Shown here in pieces: positions 1 through 4,918 of a stretch of 6,392 nt of DNA. The first letter of the stretch is position 1, and each line of letters begins with the position of its first letter. This DNA comes from Vulcanimicrobiota bacterium (GTDB taxonomy: Bacteria > Eremiobacterota > Eremiobacteria > Baltobacterales > Baltobacteraceae). Both the position numbers and the translations under genes were made by a program. Under the pieces are notes generated by a model. That model had not been told where the DNA came from and ran no database searches. It saw only the letters and a list, made by a program, of their open reading frames with translations. Location of the stretch: positions 1 through 6,392 of the forward strand of contig JAQBPL010000034.1 in assembly GCA_028287545.1 (NCBI GenBank). Reading direction: 5' to 3'.

Positions 1-461
1 TGCGCGTCGGAGGGGATGTAGCGCAGCTCGGCGCCGGTCTTCTCGGCCAGCAGCTGCCAGGGCACCAAGTTCGAGTGGTGCTCGAGCTGCGTGGTGAGGA
101 TCGCGTCGCCCGGCGCGAGGTTGTAGAGCCCCCACGAAAACGACACGAGATTGATCGCTTCGGTCGTGTTGCGCGTCCAGATGATCTCGGCGGTGTCGGC
201 GGCGTTGAGGAACCGTGCGACTTTGGCGCGGGCTTCTTCGAACGCGTCGGTCGCGCGCGCCGCGATCTCGTAGACGCCGCGATGGATGTTCGCGTTGTAG
301 TTCTCGTAGTAGTCGACCAACTTGTCGATCACCGCGCGCGGCTTCTGCGAGGAGGCGGCCGAGTCGAGATAGACCAGACGCTTGCCGCGCGATGTGGTCG
401 TCGCGAGGATCGGGAAGTCGGCGACGATCCGCGCCGCTTTGGGGTCGGCGGCGGCGATCAC
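1..461 (-). CDS. sufS: SufS-type cysteine desulfurase, N-terminal part (cut by window edge)
   Basis: This is a PLP-dependent cysteine desulfurase (class V aminotransferase fold, group II). It takes sulfur from L-cysteine as a persulfide and supplies it to the Suf scaffold in the cytosol. About 153 residues are present of the 400-420 usual for the family. Visible signatures are LDSAASSQKP (32-41), the NIHRGVYEIAARAT stretch (58-71), the PLP-phosphate segment RNTTEAIN (97-104) and EHHSN (127-131), whose histidine stacks on PLP in SufS/NifS proteins. The catalytic lysine and cysteine lie beyond the left edge. The start is taken as GTG at 461-459. It overlaps the sufD stop as GTGA, which suggests translational coupling, and a GGAA sits 8 nt upstream. 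No ATG is available nearby. It is the third gene of a sufC-sufD-sufS operon. IscS/NifS is less likely given the Suf neighbours and the N-terminal motif style. Confidence 0.95.
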   Translation of the reverse strand, partial: MIAAADPKAARIVADFPILATTTSRGKRLVYLDSAASSQKPRAVIDKLVDYYENYNANIHRGVYEIAARATDAFEEARAKVARFLNAADTAEIIWTRNTTEAINLVSFSWGLYNLAPGDAILTTQLEHHSNLVPWQLLAEKTGAELRYIPSDA

Positions 462-1849
462 GAGACGAATTCCGTGGCGTCGTCAATCTTGGCGTCGAGC
501 GCGGTGCGGATCTCGTCGCGCAGCGCCTCGCCGGGGAAGCGCGCGATCACCGGCTCGAAGAAGCCCAGCGCGATCAGGCGCAGCGCCTCGGGACGCGGAA
601 TCCCGCGGCTGCCGACGTAGAACAGCGCGTCCTCGTCGAGCGAGCCGACCGTCGCACCGTGGAATGCCTTGACGTCGTTGGCCGCGATCTCGAGCGCCGG
701 CACCGAGTCGATGTGGGCGCGTTTGGAGAGCAGGAGGGCGTCGTCGCGCAGCGAGGCGTCGCTGCCGTGCGCCTTCGGACGGATGACGATGTTGCCGACG
801 TAGCGGCCTTGGCCGCGGTCGGTCGCGGCGCTGCGCACGACGGTGTCCGAGGTGGTCGGGCCGACGGCGTGGTCGGTTCCGGTCGTCAGGTCGACGTGCT
901 GCATCCCGGTGTTGAAGAAGAGCGCGGCGGTTTCGGCCCGCGCCCCGGGGTTATCGAGGTGAGCGTTCAGCACCGTGCGGGCGAGCGTTCCGCCGAGTTC
1001 GGCGAGGTGCCAGCTCATCGTCGCGTCGCGGCCGCAGTATGCGGAGCGCGAGATGAACGCGCGCGCGGCTTCGCCCGTTTGCTGGATCGCGACGTAGTCG
1101 AGCTGTGCGCCGTCAGCGACGTGCGTTTCGACGATGCCGCATACGAACGGGTCGCCGTCGCCGACGTGCCGCTCGATGATCGTGGCGCGCGCGCCCGCTT
1201 CGAGGATGACGACGACGTGCGGGAAGACGGCTTCGGCATCCGGGCCGGTTGCGAAGACGAGTTGGATCGGCGCGTCAAGGACGACGCCGGACGGGATGCG
1301 CACGAACGCGCCGCAGTTCTGAAATGCCATGGCGAGCGCGGCGAACTTGTCGGTGCGCCAATCGACGGTCACGCCGTGCACACCGGCGAGCTCGGCGGCG
1401 AACGCGCGCGCCGTCGCGGCGTCGAACGGCTTCACCGTGACGCGCGGATCGACGCCGCTGGGCGCGTCGACGAACGTCGCGCCGACGTGATAGATGCCGC
1501 CGGCGTTCTCGGTCGCGAGTGCAGGCTGATCGACTTCGTGATCGGGCCGCGGGGCAGCGGGCCGTCGCGGCGCGGCCGGCATCGTGATGCGGCCGTTCGT
1601 CCAACGCAGCTCGTCGTACGAGAGCTTGTCGTAATCGTGTTTCCAGCCGCGGCCGGGCCGCGCGCCGGGTGCCGGCAGGGCTTCGAACGCGGCGAACGCT
1701 TCGCGCCGGACGGCGGGATCGATCGCGCCGCCGTTGTCGGTGCGCGCCAGCAGGGCGATCGCATCTTCGAGCACCGCCGCCGTCGGGGCGAACGGCAGTG
1801 CCGCGACCGTTTCGGTGGTGCCGCTAGGCACGAGCCGCCGCGACCTCAT
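458..1849 (-). CDS. sufD: Fe-S cluster assembly protein SufD
   Basis: SufD is the beta-helix partner of SufB in the SufBC2D complex, which builds Fe-S clusters in the cytosol with energy from SufC. The ORF is 463 codons, a normal length. The N-terminal part carries a helical region and the GWKHDYDKLSYDELRW segment (68-83) that resembles the E/GWK-YT motif of SufD. The right-handed beta-helix core follows (about 110-390). The C-terminus has the family hallmark HGATVGSLDEDALFYVGSRG (397-416) and a helical end that binds SufC. The family's functional histidine is present at H397, but the residue two before it, cysteine in E. coli SufD (CSHGATVG), is alanine here (KAFHGATVG). SufB is rejected because its essential C-terminal cysteine context is absent. 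The ATG at 1849 overlaps sufC by 26 nt. A GTG at 1831 (codon 7) would reduce the overlap to 8 nt, and neither start has a strong ribosome binding site. The stop overlaps the sufS start. Confidence 0.93.
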   Translation of the reverse strand: MRSRRLVPSGTTETVAALPFAPTAAVLEDAIALLARTDNGGAIDPAVRREAFAAFEALPAPGARPGRGWKHDYDKLSYDELRWTNGRITMPAAPRRPAAPRPDHEVDQPALATENAGGIYHVGATFVDAPSGVDPRVTVKPFDAATARAFAAELAGVHGVTVDWRTDKFAALAMAFQNCGAFVRIPSGVVLDAPIQLVFATGPDAEAVFPHVVVILEAGARATIIERHVGDGDPFVCGIVETHVADGAQLDYVAIQQTGEAARAFISRSAYCGRDATMSWHLAELGGTLARTVLNAHLDNPGARAETAALFFNTGMQHVDLTTGTDHAVGPTTSDTVVRSAATDRGQGRYVGNIVIRPKAHGSDASLRDDALLLSKRAHIDSVPALEIAANDVKAFHGATVGSLDEDALFYVGSRGIPRPEALRLIALGFFEPVIARFPGEALRDEIRTALDAKIDDATEFVS

Positions 1850-2597
1850 CGCGAACGCCGTCGTAGCCGTCGCGCTCGATCTGATCGGCGAGATCCGGGC
1901 CGCCGGTCTTGACGATGCGCCCGTCGATCATGATGTGCACGACGTCGGCTGGGACGTGCTTGAGGATGCGCGGGTAGTGGGTGATCACGAGGAAGCCCAT
2001 GTTGCGGCCTTCATCGCTCTCGCGCAGCGCGTTGACGCTTTTGCCGACCGCCTGCAGGGCGTCGACGTCGAGGCCGGAGTCGGTCTCGTCGAGCACCGCG
2101 TACTTCGGCGCGAGCAGCGCCATCTGCAGCATCTCGAGGCGCTTCTTTTCGCCGCCGGAAAAGCCGTCGTTCACGTAGCGGCCGAGAAACGCCGCGTCCA
2201 TGTCGAGCGTGTCGAGCTTTTCGAACACGAGCTTGCGGAATTTCGTCGGGTTCAGGTCTTCCGGCCGCACGGCCATGCGCGCGGTGCGCAGGAAGTTCGC
2301 GACCGACACGCCCGGAATCGCCGCTGGATACTGGAACGAGAGAAACAGACCGGCTTTCGCCCGCTTGTCGGGCGGCAGGGCCAGCAGCTCCTCGCCGTCG
2401 AGGGTCACCGACCCGCTCTGGATCTCGTAACCGGGATGCCCCGCCATGGCGAAGGCCAGGGTGGACTTTCCGCTGCCGTTCGGCCCCATGAGCGCGTGAA
2501 CGCGCCCGGGCTCGATGGTCAGGTCGATCCCCTTGAGGATCTCATTTCCTTGGACGGCCACCCGAAGGTCGCTCGTGATCAGTCCGCGCGTCGACAT
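1824..2597 (-). CDS. sufC: Fe-S cluster assembly ATPase SufC
   Basis: SufC is the ABC-type ATPase that drives conformational change in SufBC2D during cluster assembly. It is soluble and not a transporter. The protein is 257 residues, typical for the family. All ABC motifs are intact: Walker A GPNGSGKST (38-46), Q-loop Q89 in LSFQYP, signature FSGGEKKRLEM (146-156), Walker B YAVLDE (166-171), D-loop ETDSGLD (171-177) and H-loop H207 in VITHYP. The DETDSGLD form, with D where ABC transporters usually have P, is diagnostic of SufC. An upstream GTG at 2621 would add eight residues (MVSLRYRS), but it lies inside the promoter between the -35 and -10 boxes, so ATG at 2597 is preferred. No Shine-Dalgarno sequence precedes this ATG. 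Being first in the operon and 9 nt from the -10 box, the mRNA is probably leaderless. It overlaps sufD downstream. Confidence 0.96.
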   Translation of the reverse strand: MSTRGLITSDLRVAVQGNEILKGIDLTIEPGRVHALMGPNGSGKSTLAFAMAGHPGYEIQSGSVTLDGEELLALPPDKRAKAGLFLSFQYPAAIPGVSVANFLRTARMAVRPEDLNPTKFRKLVFEKLDTLDMDAAFLGRYVNDGFSGGEKKRLEMLQMALLAPKYAVLDETDSGLDVDALQAVGKSVNALRESDEGRNMGFLVITHYPRILKHVPADVVHIMIDGRIVKTGGPDLADQIERDGYDGVRDEVAAARA

Positions 2598-2598
2598 G

Positions 2599-2612
2599 CT
2601 ACGGTATCGTAG
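2599..2612. promoter_or_regulatory. Inverted repeat over the sufC -10 box (operator candidate)
   Basis: CTACG and CGTAG form perfect 5-bp arms around the 4-bp centre GTAT. The element covers the whole -10 box of the sufC promoter and the predicted start point, so a protein bound here would block initiation. The core GGTATC also occurs in inverted orientation as GATACC at 2664-2669, at the -10 box of the divergent gene. It does not match the CAAC-N6-GTTG type of site described for some SufR proteins. Confidence 0.4.
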
Positions 2613-2634
2613 GCTGACCACCCGAGAAAGTCAA
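2606..2634 (-). promoter_or_regulatory. sigma70-type promoter of the sufCDS operon
   Basis: On the minus strand a -35 box TTGACT (2634-2629) and a -10 box TACGAT (2611-2606) are separated by exactly 17 bp. Eight nucleotides lie between the -10 box and the sufC ATG, so transcription should start at or within about 3 nt of the start codon. This is near consensus and is the strongest promoter seen in the window. Inverted and direct repeats overlap both boxes, consistent with repression. Confidence 0.8.
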
Positions 2635-2642
2635 GGAAAGTC
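2626..2642. repeat. Direct repeat GAAAGTC with 10-bp period between divergent promoters
   Basis: GAAAGTC occurs at 2626-2632 and again at 2636-2642, one helical turn apart. The first copy overlaps the sufC -35 box and the second abuts the -35 box of the divergent promoter. Same-face spacing suggests a dimeric or tandem binding site, with SufR the obvious candidate ligand. The short length means it could be chance. Confidence 0.4.
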
Positions 2643-2648
2643 TGGACT
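2639..2648. promoter_or_regulatory. Small palindrome AGTC-N2-GACT over the sufR -35 box
   Basis: AGTCTGGACT has 4-bp inverted arms around TG. It includes the TGGACT -35 box of the sufR promoter and shares AGTC with the second copy of the direct repeat. It is a possible autoregulatory half of the control region, but short enough that chance cannot be excluded. Confidence 0.3.
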
Positions 2649-2671
2649 ATCTGTGGCTTCCGTGATACCCT
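2643..2671 (+). promoter_or_regulatory. Probable promoter of the sufR-scaffold transcript
   Basis: On the plus strand TGGACT (2643-2648) and TACCCT (2666-2671) are spaced 17 bp apart. The -10 box matches consensus poorly (T, A and final T only). The geometry mirrors the sufC promoter: 8 nt between the -10 box and the ATG at 2680. The two -35 boxes are only 8 bp apart, back to back, so a regulator bound between them could control both directions. Confidence 0.5.
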
Positions 2672-2679
2672 CGCGGTGG

Positions 2680-3339
2680 ATGCACGACCGGTTTTTCGAG
2701 TCGACGCGGGGGAAGATCGTCGGCGCGCTGCGCGAGCGGCACGCGGCTTCGGCCTTCGACCTCGCGGAACTCTTCGGGCTCTCGCCCAACGCGATCCGCC
2801 AGCAATTGGTCGTTCTCGAGCGCGACGGGCTTATCGCGGGCCGCAGCGTGCGCCGCGGCAAGACCAAGCCGACGGTCGAGTACTCGCTCACCCCCGATGC
2901 CGAACGCTACTTCCCGCAGCGCTACGACAAGATGCTCAACGCCGTGCTGCGCGAGATCCGGGCCGCCGGCGGCGACGACGCGGTCAAGGCCGTCTTCGAC
3001 CGGATCGGCCAGCGCTCGGTCGAGCGCATGACGCCGTCGTTCATCGACCTGACCACCGAGTCGCGCCTGGCGACCGTCGTCTCGGTTCTCAAGGCATCCG
3101 GCGTCGCCGCCGACCTGCAGAAGACGGGCCCGGGAACGATGGTGCTCCACGAGCACACCTGCCCGTATGCGGCGGTCGTCGCGGAACATCCCGAAGCGTG
3201 CAGCGCGATTCACACGATCCTCGAGGCGGTCGCGCCCGGCAAATCTCAGCAGACGGAGAGCCTCGCAACCGGCGGCACCGAGTGCCGGTTCGAGATTAGC
3301 GTCGACCCTACCGAGAGAGAGACCGTCAAAGCATCATGA
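2680..3339 (+). CDS. sufR: SufR-type Fe-S-sensing transcriptional repressor
   Basis: This is a winged-helix regulator of suf genes, 219 residues from ATG 2680. An N-terminal winged HTH (about 8-80) includes the helix-turn-helix FDLAELFGLSPNAIRQQLVVL (26-46) and a basic wing RRGKTKP (58-64). The C-terminal domain has C161, C174 and C202, spaced C-x12-C-x27-C, with histidines close by (H158, H160, H170, H178). Cyanobacterial SufR is described as C-x12-C-x13-C-x14-C. Here the second of the three gaps is merged because lysine (K188) stands at the third cysteine position, as I recall for actinobacterial SufR. It probably binds a [4Fe-4S] cluster and represses suf when cluster supply is adequate. 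The reading frame stays open upstream to 2515, but that part is antisense to sufC and crosses the promoters, so it is excluded. GGTGG directly abuts the ATG, too close to act as a ribosome binding site. The stop overlaps the next gene as ATGA. Confidence 0.9.
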   Translation: MHDRFFESTRGKIVGALRERHAASAFDLAELFGLSPNAIRQQLVVLERDGLIAGRSVRRGKTKPTVEYSLTPDAERYFPQRYDKMLNAVLREIRAAGGDDAVKAVFDRIGQRSVERMTPSFIDLTTESRLATVVSVLKASGVAADLQKTGPGTMVLHEHTCPYAAVVAEHPEACSAIHTILEAVAPGKSQQTESLATGGTECRFEISVDPTERETVKAS

Positions 3340-3863
3340 ATTTCGCGAAATTCCAGGCGCTCGTTGAGCACCGCACCGGCTTCCGCACCATGGAGAAGCC
3401 GACGGCGACGGGCGAGTATTTCAGCGATTCGTGCGGCGATCTCTACACGTTTTTCCTCAAGGTCGGCCCGGGTGACGTGATCGAGGACATCTCGTATTTC
3501 ACTACCGGCTGCGGCTTCGGCACCGCGACGTGCTCGCTGCTGGTCGAACTCGCTCGCGGCAAGACGATCGACGAGGCGCTGGCGATCACCGACGCCGACA
3601 TCGAAGCCGCGCTCGACGGCTATCCGGAGAAGAAGAAAGACTATCCCGAGCGCTCGCGCCTCGCGCTGCAAGCGGCGATCGAGGATTACCGCAAGGGCCG
3701 CACCGACGGCCGCATCACCGACGTGATGCTCGAAGAAGCGCGCGGGATCGCGGCGGCCGCCGCGGCCGCGAATCAGCCAGGGAACGGCAAGACCTCGCAA
3801 GACGAAAATGCCGGCCCCAAAGTCCTCGAAGACGCCGGGGTCCTGACGATCAAACTGCACTAG
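3336..3863 (+). CDS. IscU/NifU-like Fe-S scaffold with altered cysteine set
   Basis: The protein (175 residues) matches the IscU/NifU-N scaffold fold on which Fe-S clusters are assembled. Visible family segments are SCGDLYTFFLKV (32-43), DISYFTTGCGFGTATCS (51-67), LVELARGKTIDEAL (69-82) and a C-terminal helix RLALQAAIEDYRKG (108-121). Family ligands C33, D35 and C59 are present. The third conserved cysteine, normally HC after the P-x-K segment, aligns with D102-Y103 and is missing. An extra cysteine, C66, sits seven residues after C59. Beyond residue 122 there is an extension with an alanine run (139-145), a polar linker and a conserved-looking end VLEDAGVLTIKLH. ATG 3336 overlaps the sufR stop (ATGA), so translation is probably coupled and expression follows sufR. 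Possible names are sufU or iscU homologue. The family is clear, but whether it is a true scaffold or a cluster carrier is not. Confidence 0.88.
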   Translation: MNFAKFQALVEHRTGFRTMEKPTATGEYFSDSCGDLYTFFLKVGPGDVIEDISYFTTGCGFGTATCSLLVELARGKTIDEALAITDADIEAALDGYPEKKKDYPERSRLALQAAIEDYRKGRTDGRITDVMLEEARGIAAAAAAANQPGNGKTSQDENAGPKVLEDAGVLTIKLH

Positions 3864-3881
3864 TGCCGTGAGGATGTGAAC

Positions 3882-4238
3882 GTGAGACCTTTTGACCGGC
3901 TCTGGACGTTCGCTCCGCTCGCCTTCGCAGCCCTGATCGCCGCGTCACCGTCGCCGGGCCCATCGCCGGCGCCGATTGCGTCGCCCGCCGCAGCCGCCGC
4001 ACGCACGCTGCAGGTCGTGTGCGAACGCACGCCGCTCTGGATCTTCGTCTCGGGGGACGATCGGCCGCGCCGCGCCGAGGCAGGTGCCGCGACGATCGGC
4101 CAGCGTTTCGCGCTTGTCAGCGGCCCCCGCACCACGCTCGAGGGCAACAAGTACTACGAGACCGACATCGTGATCGCCGAACCGGGACTGAGCGGCCATT
4201 ACTGGCTCAGCGACCGGTGCGCGATCCCCTCGTCGTAG
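3882..4238 (+). CDS. Small exported protein of unknown function
   Basis: I do not recognise this gene. It encodes 118 residues from GTG 3882. That start is chosen because AGGA (3871-3874) lies 7 nt upstream, while the alternative GTG at 3876 has AGGA only 1 nt away. A signal-peptide-like N-terminus (basic RPFDR, then hydrophobic WTFAPLAFAALIAAS, 8-22) is followed by a Ser/Pro/Ala-rich linker (22-40) and a compact domain of about 75 residues. The domain has two cysteines (C47, C113) near its ends, suited to a disulfide, and an alternation of short hydrophobic strands (IGQRFALVSG, YYETDIVIAE, GHYWLSDRC) that recalls small SH3-like beta-barrels. The SH3 idea is inference only. It lies 18 nt after the scaffold stop and probably shares its transcript, though nothing ties it to Fe-S metabolism. 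It ends 3 bp from the converging YceI gene. Confidence 0.72.
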   Translation: MRPFDRLWTFAPLAFAALIAASPSPGPSPAPIASPAAAAARTLQVVCERTPLWIFVSGDDRPRRAEAGAATIGQRFALVSGPRTTLEGNKYYETDIVIAEPGLSGHYWLSDRCAIPSS

Positions 4239-4241
4239 GCG

Positions 4242-4817
4242 TCACTTCGCGATGACTTCGACGTTGAGGTCGACCGTCACGTCGTAGCCGGCGATGAGCT
4301 CGCCGCCGGGCGTGGTCCGGCCCCAGTTGAGGCCCCACTCGCGGCGGTCGATAGTCGTGCCGGCCGTAAATCCGACGTGCGTCTTCCCGCGCGCATCGGT
4401 GATCTTCCCGAGCTCTCTGCCGGTGAGCGTCACCGATTTCGTCACGCCGTGAAACGTCAGATCGCCGATCACGGTGAACGCCTGCGGCGTCCCGCTCACC
4501 GATTTCGAGACGAACGTCATCGTCGGATACTTGTCGACCTCGAACCAGTCCGCCGAACGCAGATCTTTATCACGATCGGCACTCTGCGTGTCGATGTCCT
4601 TGACGCTGAGCGTGGCGGCGATCGACGTCGGGAGGCCGCCCTCGGCGAGCGCGACCGTACCCGCAGTCAGCGGAATCTTCCCGGTGACGCGCGAGATCGC
4701 GAGATGCGTCACCGTGAACGTGGCCTGTGTGTGGTTCGCGTCGATCGCATAGTCGGCGGCCAGAGCAGGGGTGGTGCATGCGGCGACCAGCGCGGCGGCG
4801 AGGAGTGAACGAAGCAA
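4242..4817 (-). CDS. YceI-family exported lipid-binding-like protein
   Basis: YceI proteins are periplasmic lipocalin-like beta-barrels that bind long isoprenoid-type lipids. Their physiological role is mostly unsettled. The 191-residue product has a signal peptide (1-20, MLRSLLAAALVAACTTPALA) and then a complete YceI domain: DYAIDANHTQATFTVTHL (22-39), the LRSADWFEVDKYPTMTF segment (about 86-102), GDLTFHGVTKSVTL, and a C-terminal GYDVTVDLNVEVIAK. VAAC with C14 fits a lipobox, while PALA-A fits signal peptidase I, so lipid anchoring is undecided. The start is set at TTG 4817-4815 because GGAGG (4829-4825) precedes it by 7 nt. The longer frame from GTG 4841 would begin upstream of the likely transcription start and would bury that GGAGG in coding sequence. 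The gene is divergent from the DUF885 gene. Confidence 0.9.
   Translation of the reverse strand: MLRSLLAAALVAACTTPALAADYAIDANHTQATFTVTHLAISRVTGKIPLTAGTVALAEGGLPTSIAATLSVKDIDTQSADRDKDLRSADWFEVDKYPTMTFVSKSVSGTPQAFTVIGDLTFHGVTKSVTLTGRELGKITDARGKTHVGFTAGTTIDRREWGLNWGRTTPGGELIAGYDVTVDLNVEVIAK
4420..4434. repeat. 15-bp repeat, internal copy (YceI coding region)
   Basis: The 15-mer CCGGTGAGCGTCACC occurs here and again, identical and in the same orientation, at 4828-4842 just upstream of the YceI start. On the coding strand it reads V-T-L-T-G here. It contains the inverted repeat GGTGA-N3-TCACC. Confidence 0.6.
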
Positions 4818-4824
4818 AATAGGG

Positions 4825-4829
4825 CCTCC
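4825..4829 (-). promoter_or_regulatory. Strong ribosome binding site deciding a TTG start
   Basis: GGAGG on the minus strand is 7 nt upstream of TTG 4817. It is the best Shine-Dalgarno match noticed in the window and is the main reason to begin the YceI protein at TTG rather than at GTG 4841. Confidence 0.75.
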
Positions 4830-4842
4830 GGTGAGCGTCACC
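4828..4842. repeat. 15-bp repeat, promoter-proximal copy
   Basis: This is the second copy of CCGGTGAGCGTCACC. It spans the predicted transcription start and the edge of the ribosome binding site of the YceI gene. The palindrome could be an operator or a small 5' hairpin. Confidence 0.6.
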
Positions 4843-4844
4843 TT

Positions 4845-4874
4845 ATCGTAGGCGCCGTTCGTGAGAGAAGTCTG
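4845..4874 (-). promoter_or_regulatory. Probable promoter of the YceI gene
   Basis: A -10 box TACGAT (4850-4845) lies in GCCTACGATA, a 10-bp string identical to that around the sufC -10 box. The -35 region is weak: CAGACT (4874-4869) at 18 bp spacing, sharing GACT with the other two promoters. Predicted initiation near 4838 gives a leader of about 20 nt that contains the GGAGG. A 13-bp hairpin GGTGA-N3-TCACC (4830-4842) lies at the start point. Confidence 0.5.
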
Positions 4875-4918
4875 GCACGCCGCTAGGAGCGCACGCGGTC
4901 GCAGGGAAGCGCCGCTCG

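Noticed and set aside
215..1912. Long plus-strand open frame (565 codons) antisense to sufD
   Set aside because: It is Arg/Asp/Gly-rich with no recognisable domain and lies over a clear sufD. Long antisense frames are expected in high-GC coding DNA.
1734..2612. Plus-strand open frame antisense to sufC
   Set aside because: The opposite strand encodes a complete SufC with every ABC motif, so this is a shadow frame.
2598..2621. Extended N-terminus for SufC from GTG 2621
   Set aside because: The GTG lies between the -35 and -10 boxes, upstream of the predicted transcription start.
2515..2679. Extended N-terminus for SufR (55 extra codons)
   Set aside because: It would overlap sufC antisense and both promoters. 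The SufR domain begins right after ATG 2680.
3749..3764. Perfect 16-bp GC palindrome in the scaffold gene
   Set aside because: It is made of alanine codons (GCG/GCC) in an alanine run and is most simply a composition effect. There is no T-run to make it a terminator.
4851..4918. Possible plus-strand promoter for the DUF885 gene
   Set aside because: Only poor matches, such as TTCGTG with TAGGAG, were found, too weak to report as a feature.
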